Shown here one piece after another: positions 57,618 through 64,000 of a stretch of DNA of 64,000 nt; the first letter of the stretch is position 1; each line of letters opens with the position of its first letter. A model generated the notes under the pieces. The model was not told where the DNA came from and did not search any database. It was given only the letters and a program-made list of their open reading frames with translations. This DNA comes from 2-02-FULL-45-10 sp964478235 (GTDB lineage: Bacteria; Patescibacteriota; Patescibacteriia; Magasanikbacterales; GWA2-37-8). The DNA lies in NCBI GenBank assembly GCA_964478235.1, contig CAYZGX010000004.1:1-64000 (forward strand). The letters are read 5' to 3'. Position numbers and translations under genes: made by a program.

Positions 57618-58459
57618 GGCAGTAGTATAGCACCTCCCTCGTCTGTCCGTAAAATAGCTATCCCCCATTTTTCTAGCCGCCGAATCACTCGAAGCGACGG
57701 GTGGCCATAACGATTTTTCTTACCTGATGAGATTATAGCTGTGGTCGGACCGACCGCCCGAAGAAAATCTTCACCACTCGAACTATTGCTTCCATGATGA
57801 CCGACTTTGAGCGTGCTCGCCCCAAGCGCCAAACAACGCCATTTTTTAGTCGGACAATATTTTTTGAGCAAAGCCTGTTCAAGTGGAATTTCTGCGTCCC
57901 CTGTAAATAAGAACGAGTCATTTTGGTGTTCAAGACGAAAAACAATAGAAAAATTATTACTGTCGTCACTCGGTAGTGTCATCAACAAACTGCTGTCTGG
58001 AGAGAAAAAATACAGGCGACTATCGCCTATCCTCCACCGAGCTGGTGCTGTGAGTTTTTTTATTTTTTGACCTTCATTAGCAATGCTTTCTTCAAACGCC
58101 TGCCAAGCTGGATCACCCGGCTTTGTGCGACCGTTGGTAAAAACCCGTCTTACATCGTAGCGATTCAACACTTCGGCACAACCACCATAGTGATCGAGAT
58201 CGGGGTGCGTGACGATGAGATAGTCAATAGTGCGAACATACGCTGGCAGAGCTTGTCCAATTTCGCTTAACACTTTTTTATTCGGCCCGCAATCAATGAG
58301 CGTGGTTTCGCTGGTTTCAAATTGAATAAGCGAGCTATCCCCTTGCCCAACATTCAAAAACCACACCCGAAAGGTGTGGCGCTTGGTTTCTGACCAATAA
58401 TAATACAAGACAGCGAGCAGGCTGAGTGTGGCGACAGTGAAAAATAGTCTTTTTTTCAT
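57614..58459 (-). CDS. ComEC-type metallo-beta-lactamase-fold hydrolase, membrane anchored
   Basis: The 281 residues have one N-terminal helix (about 5-22) and an MBL domain: VWFLNVGQGDSSLIQFE (about 32-48), ligand motif THPDLDHYGG (about 83-92), FLFTGDAE (about 168-175) and KVGHHGSNSSSGEDFL (about 197-212). This is the arrangement of the C-terminal nuclease-like domain of ComEC/Rec2, encoded here apart from the membrane channel gene at 59067. A hairpin GTGCTGA-CTCG-TCAGCAC ends two bases from its ATG (58461-58479) and may lower its translation. Confidence 0.9.
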   Translation of the reverse strand: MKKRLFFTVATLSLLAVLYYYWSETKRHTFRVWFLNVGQGDSSLIQFETSETTLIDCGPNKKVLSEIGQALPAYVRTIDYLIVTHPDLDHYGGCAEVLNRYDVRRVFTNGRTKPGDPAWQAFEESIANEGQKIKKLTAPARWRIGDSRLYFFSPDSSLLMTLPSDDSNNFSIVFRLEHQNDSFLFTGDAEIPLEQALLKKYCPTKKWRCLALGASTLKVGHHGSNSSSGEDFLRAVGPTTAIISSGKKNRYGHPSLRVIRRLEKWGIAILRTDEGGAILLP

Positions 58460-58483
58460 AGTGCTGACGAGTCAGCACCCCCA

Positions 58484-59095
58484 TTATTTTTGCGCAACGA
58501 TAATTTGGTTGACCCACACACCACCCTCTGCCACTCGCACATCCTCAACAATCGTATAAGCGAGCTCTTCCAATATTTCTCGGATTTTTTCCGGTCGATG
58601 ATAATACGACTCGATCACAATATCTCCTTCTGAAGTCGCGACTACTGGCGGATCTTTTTGATTAATATTAGTTACCACCAATCGCCCACCATCTTTGAGG
58701 ACAGCGTACGCTTCGTCAAAAAACCGGCTTGGGTCTTTGAGGTGAACAATCATAAAGGCCGAGATAACGATATCAAACTCCGTATCAAGAAAAGATAAAG
58801 CCTCGGCGTCACCAACTACTGTAGTAATTTTTGGATTTTTCTTTGTGACTATCTTTAACATCTCTTCGGAGACATCAAGCGCGGTAACAACAGCTCCTAG
58901 CTTGGCGAGCTGCGTTGCCAGTCGCCCGGTGCCAGCGCCGACATCTAAAATCGTTTTACCGAGAATATCACCAAGCAGTGGTAGCAGGCGGTTTTTTTCA
59001 AAACTGTTGAGGTATTTTTCTTTGGAATCATACTCTGAGGCTGCGAGATCGTAGCCTTTAGCTGAATCATAAACTTTTATTTTTCCTTTGGACAT
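58484..59095 (-). CDS. Class I SAM-dependent methyltransferase
   Basis: The 203 residues carry the SAM motif ILDVGAGTGRLATQLAKLG (about 49-67), acidic LDVSEEM (about 73-79), VVGDAEALSF (about 93-102) and DIVISAFMIVHLKDPSRFFDEAYAVLKDGGRLVVTN (about 108-143). The family is broad (Methyltransf_11 type) and the substrate cannot be inferred. It overlaps the end of comEC by 29 bp and separates it from the MBL gene. Confidence 0.88.
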   Translation of the reverse strand: MSKGKIKVYDSAKGYDLAASEYDSKEKYLNSFEKNRLLPLLGDILGKTILDVGAGTGRLATQLAKLGAVVTALDVSEEMLKIVTKKNPKITTVVGDAEALSFLDTEFDIVISAFMIVHLKDPSRFFDEAYAVLKDGGRLVVTNINQKDPPVVATSEGDIVIESYYHRPEKIREILEELAYTIVEDVRVAEGGVWVNQIIVAQK

Positions 59096-60587
59096 ACCAG
59101 ATAAGCGCTATATAACAAAGGAGCATTGCCCACCACGGAATGGTGAGGGGTATAGTGCTCCAGGGCAAGCCACCAAAAAAGGTAGCTAAACGTATGACAT
59201 ACTGTAGCCCAAAACCGGTGAGGAACGCAACCGCCTGCCCCAGAGGAAAGGAAACAGCACTCGCTAAGATCGAAACAAAACTCGCGAGCATTATCCATGG
59301 AATAATCGGCACAACTATCAGGTTGGCTGGCAGAGCGACGAGCGAAACGGCGCCAAACTGAAATAACATAAGCGGCAATGTGGTAACAAGCGCCGAAAGC
59401 GTAACAGCGAATGATTCGTGAATAGCCTTTATCAAAGCGCTTGGTGAAATTAGATTTATTTTCTGATTAATCAAGGGCGAAATATAGACCAAACCAATGG
59501 TGGCTAAAAAAGACAACTGGAAACCTGCATCATAGAGAAGAATAAGCGGATTTTCTAAAAGCATAACTGACGCTGTAACTACCAAGACCGTTCCTATTGA
59601 TAATGGACGCCCTAAACGCTCTCCAAGAATAACTATCGTACCCATGATCGCCGCGCGCACTGCCGAAGCGGATAGTCCAACCAAAACGACAAACAACCAA
59701 ACGCTGACTACCACCACCCAAAAAGCTTGCCGCCGCCATAATCCAGCACGGATACCAATAGTCATAAGAATACTGGCAATAATCGTAATATTAAAACCAG
59801 ATACCGCAATAATATGGGTAATGCCGGTGGCGCTAAAGGCCTCTTTGAGTTCGGGCGGAAGCCCACTTCTGCTCCCATAGAGGATACCGGCGACCAAACT
59901 ACTATCTGGCTCCGCCCAAAGCCGACCGACTTGCCTATCAAGCGCGGATTTTAATTGCAGAATACTACCAAGCGCTTTTTGAAAAAGTGTTTTTTCTTTG
60001 GGAACAACTCCTTGAATCACTGGTTTTTGACACAGCGACGAGACACCTTCTTTGGCCAAGTATTTATCATAACGAAACGTACTGTCTTCGCTGGCTGCCG
60101 GGGCTTCGAGCCGACAAAGCGCCCGCACCGTCTCGCCATAGTCATAGCGCGGATAGGCGCCATACGACACTAGCACCAAACCTCGCACTTCCCCGCCCCC
60201 GAGACTATTTACCTCAACAACATAATTGGTTTTATCTACCCGTCTGTCTGGTTCGCGAGTAATTGTTCCGACGATTTCGACCAGGTTTCCATTATAAAAA
60301 CAAACTGCGCTGGGCGATGTGCAATCTGCCCCAGCAACCATCACTCGCCACACTCCTAAAATCAAAAAACAACTGGCCAAAATCACCAATCTTGTTTCGT
60401 GCTGTCGCCAAAAAATCAAGGCGAATACCAAAAGTATCCAGAGCATCAAACCGACAATAATCGCTTGGGCCGGTTGTGTATTCACAAGTGAAGCGCTCCC
60501 CACTCCAGCGATAAACAAAAAACAAAACGCCAGAAGCGTTCTGTTTTTGGAGATACAAATAAATTGTACCCCCTCCTTGATTGTCAT
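59067..60587 (-). CDS. comEC: ComEC/Rec2 competence membrane channel (without MBL domain)
   Basis: The 506 residues start with two helices and a DUF4131 domain (about 85-200, with VEIVGTITREPDRR), then the Competence domain (about 215-480): SSLVAGILYGSRSGLPPELKEAFSATGITHIIAVSGFNITIIAS (about 205-248), GLSASAVRAAIMGTIVILGERLGRPLS and PLILLYDAGFQLSFLATIGLVY. ComEC carries single-stranded DNA across the cytoplasmic membrane. The usual C-terminal MBL domain is missing from this chain and encoded two genes downstream. It starts 5 bp after leuS. Confidence 0.93.
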   Translation of the reverse strand: MTIKEGVQFICISKNRTLLAFCFLFIAGVGSASLVNTQPAQAIIVGLMLWILLVFALIFWRQHETRLVILASCFLILGVWRVMVAGADCTSPSAVCFYNGNLVEIVGTITREPDRRVDKTNYVVEVNSLGGGEVRGLVLVSYGAYPRYDYGETVRALCRLEAPAASEDSTFRYDKYLAKEGVSSLCQKPVIQGVVPKEKTLFQKALGSILQLKSALDRQVGRLWAEPDSSLVAGILYGSRSGLPPELKEAFSATGITHIIAVSGFNITIIASILMTIGIRAGLWRRQAFWVVVVSVWLFVVLVGLSASAVRAAIMGTIVILGERLGRPLSIGTVLVVTASVMLLENPLILLYDAGFQLSFLATIGLVYISPLINQKINLISPSALIKAIHESFAVTLSALVTTLPLMLFQFGAVSLVALPANLIVVPIIPWIMLASFVSILASAVSFPLGQAVAFLTGFGLQYVIRLATFFGGLPWSTIPLTIPWWAMLLCYIALIWYVQRKNKSL

Positions 60588-60592
60588 ACTAA

Positions 60593-63028
60593 CTAGATTA
60601 CTACACTGACCAATTTACCTTTGATATAGATAATTTTCTTTGGAGATTTGCCTTCGAGCCATTTCTGCACCTTTTCGCTCTTGAGTACTAATTCTTTGAC
60701 TTGCTCTTCGGTAATATCCGCCGGAACCTCTAAGGTGTCCCGGACTTTACCGTTGATTTGTACGGCGAGAGTGAGAGTTGATTCAACTGTTAATTCAGGG
60801 CGGAACGTTGGCCAGGCTTCAAAGGTAATCGTTTTTTTGTTACCGAGCACTTTGACCCAAATTTCTTCGGCCACATGTGGCGCAAATGGCGACAAGAGTT
60901 TGGCAAAAATACCATATTCTTCTCGGCTAATCTTCTGCTCTTTGCTAAAATGGTTCACCAATTCCATCAGCTTAGCAATTGCCGTGTTGAACGACATCTT
61001 ATCAATATCTTCACCGACTTTTTTAATCGTCTGGTGCATGATAACTTGTTCGTTGCTTTCTCCGTCGACTAAGGTGTCTTGTAAATTCCAAACACGGTCA
61101 ATAAATCGGCGCACACCGACGAGGCCGTTGGTGTCCCATTGCACAAATTGATCAAACGGACCCATAAACATAATGTAGGCGCGGAACGCGTCGGCACCAA
61201 ACTGATCTACCATTTCATCAGGGTTGATAACATTACCGCGAGATTTACTCATCTTTTCACCATCAGGCCCGAGAATCATACCGTGACTCGTGCGTTTCTT
61301 GTACGGTTCGCGCGTTGGGACAACTCCGATATCAAACAAAAACTGATTCCAGAAACGAGAATACAACAAGTGGAGCACAGTATGTTCCATGCCACCGTTG
61401 TACCAATCAACTGGCGACCAGTACTTGAGCTTCTCTGGTGAAGCAAAGACTTTCGTATTCTTTGGGTCGATATAACGAAGGAAATACCAGCTTGAACCAG
61501 CCCAGTTAGGCATGGTGTCGGTTTCGCGACGAGCTTTACCACCACAGCGAGGACATTTTGTGTTCACCCATGTATCCATAGCGGCGAGTGGTGACTCCCC
61601 TGTGTCGGTTGGTTCGTATTTTTTTACTTTTGGCAATTCTAACGGCAACTCTTTTTCATCGAGCGGTATCCAGCCAGGATTCATCTCTTCGCCCTTACTT
61701 TCAAACTTTCCACTCTTAGCACAAGCTTCGCAATGAACGAGCGGAATCGGCTCGCCCCAATAACGCTGACGAGAAAAGACCCAGTCGCGAAGTTTAAAAT
61801 TAACCTTGCGCTTGCCGAGTTTTTTTTCTTCGAACCAAGCGATCATTTTCTTTTTGGCATCAGTAGTTGTGAGACCGTTTAAAAATTCAGAGTTACAAGC
61901 AACACCAGTTTCAGTGAAGGCCTTGTCTTCGCTACCACCTTCAACTACTGGCTTTATTGCCAAACCAAACTTCTTCGCAAATTCAAAATCGCGTTCATCA
62001 TGCGCTGGCACGCCCATAATCGCACCGGTGCCAACACCGCCCATGACATAATTGGTAACCCAGACAGGCACTTCTTCGCCGTTGGCTGGATTAGCCACCG
62101 TGAAGCCAGCCGAGATACCAGTCTTTTCCGCTTCGTCGCGGTCAGCGGTCGCCACGCGCTCTTTCAATGTTTTTTCAATATACTCAACAATCTTCTGGTC
62201 AGCCTTCCAACCAATGCCAAGCCATTCTTTGGCGAGTTCGGCTGACACAGCGATATACGTGACACCAAAAATCGTATCTGGACGAGTGGTGAAAACAGTA
62301 ATCGGATGTTCGTTTTGTCCTTTAACAAAAAACTGCACCTCTGCCCCCTCGCTTTTGCCGATCCAATTTTCCTGCTGCACGCGAGCTGGGGTGATGTAAT
62401 CTACTTCTTTCAATCCTTCGAGGAGCTTATCAGCATATTTGGTAATTGCCAACATCCACTGCTCTTTGTTGCGCTGCTCAACAGCGGTACCACAACGTTC
62501 ACAACAGCCTTGCACAACTTCTTCGTTGGCGAGCCCAATTTTATCTTTCGGACACCAGTTGATTGGCTGGTTTTTCTTGTAGGCCAAACCATGCTTATAG
62601 AGTTGTAAAAAAATCCACTGCGTCCATTTGAAATATTTTGGATCTGTCGTGTCAACAGCGCGCGACCAATCAAAGCCGTAGCCAAGCGAAGTCAGCTGGC
62701 GAGTAAAGTTGGCGATATTTTCGGCTGTCACCTCTTCTGGAGGGCGACCGGTCTTGATAGCGTAATTTTCTGTTGGCAAACCAAAGGCGTCAAAGCCGAT
62801 TGGATATAGCACATTAAAACCATCCATACGACGCTTGCGCGTGATGACATCCATAGCGGTAAATGGTCGAGGGTGACCCACGTGGAGCCCGGCACCAGAC
62901 GGATACGGAAACTCAATCAAGCCATAAAATTTTGGCTTGGAGGAATCTTCGGCTGCTTCAAAAGTACCGTTCTTTTTCCAGTATTTTTGCCACTTTGGTT
63001 CAATATCTTTTGGCTCGTATTTTGACAT
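60593..63028 (-). CDS. leuS: Leucyl-tRNA synthetase
   Basis: This class I synthetase charges tRNA-Leu. The 811 residues contain the HIGH motif as HVGHP within FPYSGAGLHVGHPRPFTAMDV (about 36-57 in outline), the connective-peptide editing domain (about 215-400) with the TTRPDTIFGVTYI motif, zinc-type Cys clusters (CCERCG, CEAC, CPRCGG), KMSKS at about 592 (EKMSKSRGNVINPDEMV) and a C-terminal anticodon-binding domain ending in KVRDTLEVP. Length is normal. It leads an operon that continues into comEC. Confidence 0.97.
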   Translation of the reverse strand: MSKYEPKDIEPKWQKYWKKNGTFEAAEDSSKPKFYGLIEFPYPSGAGLHVGHPRPFTAMDVITRKRRMDGFNVLYPIGFDAFGLPTENYAIKTGRPPEEVTAENIANFTRQLTSLGYGFDWSRAVDTTDPKYFKWTQWIFLQLYKHGLAYKKNQPINWCPKDKIGLANEEVVQGCCERCGTAVEQRNKEQWMLAITKYADKLLEGLKEVDYITPARVQQENWIGKSEGAEVQFFVKGQNEHPITVFTTRPDTIFGVTYIAVSAELAKEWLGIGWKADQKIVEYIEKTLKERVATADRDEAEKTGISAGFTVANPANGEEVPVWVTNYVMGGVGTGAIMGVPAHDERDFEFAKKFGLAIKPVVEGGSEDKAFTETGVACNSEFLNGLTTTDAKKKMIAWFEEKKLGKRKVNFKLRDWVFSRQRYWGEPIPLVHCEACAKSGKFESKGEEMNPGWIPLDEKELPLELPKVKKYEPTDTGESPLAAMDTWVNTKCPRCGGKARRETDTMPNWAGSSWYFLRYIDPKNTKVFASPEKLKYWSPVDWYNGGMEHTVLHLLYSRFWNQFLFDIGVVPTREPYKKRTSHGMILGPDGEKMSKSRGNVINPDEMVDQFGADAFRAYIMFMGPFDQFVQWDTNGLVGVRRFIDRVWNLQDTLVDGESNEQVIMHQTIKKVGEDIDKMSFNTAIAKLMELVNHFSKEQKISREEYGIFAKLLSPFAPHVAEEIWVKVLGNKKTITFEAWPTFRPELTVESTLTLAVQINGKVRDTLEVPADITEEQVKELVLKSEKVQKWLEGKSPKKIIYIKGKLVSVVI

Positions 63029-63053
63029 AAAAGATAATCAAGAGAATGAGTCC

Positions 63054-63082
63054 ATTCTACCGAGAGGACGGATAAAAAGCAA
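63054..63082 (-). promoter_or_regulatory. leuS promoter, TTGCTT-17-TAGAAT
   Basis: The -35 is at 63077-63082 and the -10 at 63054-63059; the leader to ATG 63028 is about 18 nt. Confidence 0.55.
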
Positions 63083-63096
63083 GCTATAAATAAGGA

Positions 63097-63157
63097 AGCC
63101 CGTCTGTCGTGGAGTACGAGAGGCGGGCTAATCCCTTACGCTAGGCGTGGTGCCTAG
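63097..63157 (-). terminator. Stem-loops and probable terminator of the 63154 cassette
   Basis: CTAGGC-ACCAC-GCCTAG (63141-63157) overlaps the stop codon. Then AGCCCG (63124-63129) pairs with CGGGCT (63097-63102), with an inner CTCTCGT/ACGACAG stem with one mismatch. The T-run is weak (TCCTTATTT). Confidence 0.5.
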
Positions 63158-63582
63158 TGGTACGTTACCAGATACGTGGAGCGGCGCGGGGTGTGATTAC
63201 AGGAGACGACTGAAACAGCGAAGTGGTTACACTTGAGGCAGTGGTCGAAATCAATTTCTTGACCATCGACACACAGCGACTCGTCTCCCCTATTCTGTAT
63301 GACCTGACTGTAGGCGGCGAGCATTTTCGGGGTGGCTTCACTAGCTGTGATGAAATGACCCGCCTTCACATGCACTTCGGCAGTCTCCTGAGGCCAATCG
63401 GCGCCATACTTGATGATTCCAAAATCGCCGACATGATCAGGGCTTTCCTGTACATAAAATTCCACTACCATTCTAGGATCAGTTTCAAGCTCTGTCTTCT
63501 TGGTGGCATATCCGCCGATAAGGCAGAGAACCGCCAGCGCAAACGTGGCCTTCCAATTTTTGAGATCCTGATTATTATCCAC
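63154..63582 (-). CDS. Cassette protein: membrane-anchored, Cys-containing, unknown function
   Basis: The start is GTG at 63580-63582, fixed by CGGAGG six bases upstream and by the promoter at 63629, which lies within the longer open frame. The 142 residues have one N-terminal membrane helix (about 12-30, TFALAVLCLIGGYA), then an outer or inner domain with VVEFYVQESPDHVGDFGIIKYGADWP and a Cys-rich end (SLCVDGQEIDFDHCLKCNHFAVSVVSC). The four Cys could form a metal site or disulfides. There is no recognisable family. GC content is moderate, closer to the host than the other cassettes. Confidence 0.72.
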   Translation of the reverse strand: MDNNQDLKNWKATFALAVLCLIGGYATKKTELETDPRMVVEFYVQESPDHVGDFGIIKYGADWPQETAEVHVKAGHFITASEATPKMLAAYSQVIQNRGDESLCVDGQEIDFDHCLKCNHFAVSVVSCNHTPRRSTYLVTYH

Positions 63583-63628
63583 GGACGACCTCCGCTTTTG
63601 GGTTGACGTACCTATGAGGGACGCTGTT

Positions 63629-63657
63629 ATTATCGTCATTTTTTGAGCTTTTGTCAA
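63629..63657 (-). promoter_or_regulatory. Cassette promoter, TTGACA-17-GATAAT
   Basis: The -35 is at 63652-63657 and the -10 at 63629-63634, leader about 40 nt. Confidence 0.75.
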
Positions 63658-63674
63658 TCCTTGGCAGTGCGCAA

Positions 63675-64000
63675 CTACTTCTGGCAATGCGGGCAAAAAT
63701 GCGTCCCCCGGCCAGCGATTTTCTTTTTATGAATCAGACCTTTTTTACAGGCCAAGCATCGTTCCCCATCGCGCTCGTAGACTTTAAGAAATCTCACAAA
63801 ATTACCAGTTCGCCCGTCGCTGTCGACATAATTATTAAAAGTTGTCCCTCGCTCTTTAACAGCAAGAGCAATAATTTTTTTAGAAGCTTCAAACAAGGCG
63901 CGAATTTCAGCGGTGGTGAGGCTGTCTGTCTTTCTCCATGGCAACACGTGGGCGCGATGACAAATCTCGTCGGCATAAATATTGCCAATTCCCGCAACAA
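63675..64000 (-). CDS. mutM: Formamidopyrimidine-DNA glycosylase, C-terminal part (cut by window edge)
   Basis: MutM (Fpg) removes 8-oxoguanine and formamidopyrimidines. The visible 108 codons begin at the H2TH region (GIGNIYADEICHRAHVLPWR) and run to the zinc finger CLACKKGLIHKKKIAGRGTHFCPHCQK at the end (CxxC...CxxC), with the FLKVYERDGE segment before it. The N-terminal catalytic proline and the rest lie beyond position 64000. The finger is complete and the gene ends normally, so the truncation is only by the window. Confidence 0.93.
   Translation of the reverse strand, partial: VAGIGNIYADEICHRAHVLPWRKTDSLTTAEIRALFEASKKIIALAVKERGTTFNNYVDSDGRTGNFVRFLKVYERDGERCLACKKGLIHKKKIAGRGTHFCPHCQK

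Overview
The window looks like a chromosome segment of a Candidate Phyla Radiation (Patescibacteria) bacterium, probably in the Parcubacteria part of that radiation; I would not name a lineage from sequence alone. The 16S gene at the left edge differs from the universal 27F, 515F and 926R primer sites. The chromosome carries a PrgI/TraC/VirB4 type IV secretion-like locus with a 2626-residue Cys-rich surface protein, and the tRNA genes do not encode CCA. Most housekeeping genes have no visible Shine-Dalgarno sequence, and several begin within a few bases of their predicted transcription start. UGA is used as an ordinary stop and RF2 is present.

Layout. 1-1.4 kb: 16S rRNA (minus, cut by the edge), long leader, consensus promoter. 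1.4-8.1 kb: trmD, a lipoprotein, khpA, arginase, rpsP, smc. 8.2-12.7 kb: a GC-rich tandem gene pair, a coiled-coil protein, a DHH phosphoesterase, tRNA-Asn, a 25-codon micro-gene, clpP and a candidate structured ncRNA. 12.7-23.6 kb: VanW protein, Hsp20, four tRNAs including an odd tRNA-Ser(ACT), small membrane proteins, an ABC-F ATPase, a DUF1295/DUF2177/TspO/Nudix group, and VOC and DUF1801 genes. 23.7-45.0 kb: a GT-C-like membrane protein, comF, then the secretion-like locus. 45.0-49.2 kb: operon of a small-export protein, prfB, tsaC, a glycoside-hydrolase-like protein and rsmA. 50.3-64 kb: groES-groEL under a CIRCE element, an O-antigen-ligase-like gene, a nucleotidyltransferase, nusA-yidC, the leuS-comEC-methyltransferase-MBL-L,D-transpeptidase operon, and the end of mutM.

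The most unusual feature is a set of solitary gene cassettes scattered between these operons on both strands (8.2-9.2, 15.5-15.8, 16.9-17.5, 35.2-36.5, 49.25-49.6, 49.6-50.3 and 63.1-63.66 kb). Each has its own near-consensus promoter with an exactly 17-bp spacer, usually a clear Shine-Dalgarno, and stem-loops plus an intrinsic terminator. Each encodes one (once two) orphan proteins. Five of the eight genes are strikingly GC-rich at third codon positions (for example 94 of 106 codons) against 15/40 in the start of rpsP and 23/40 in the start of clpP. One cassette sits inside the secretion locus on the opposite strand. They behave like independently acquired units whose translation signals differ from those of the host genes.

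Functionally, comF, a split comEC/MBL pair and the VirB4-like machine suggest DNA uptake or surface secretion. The Cys-rich giant protein, VanW, L,D-transpeptidase, O-antigen-ligase-like and calcium-repeat proteins suggest an elaborate cell surface, as expected for an epibiont.
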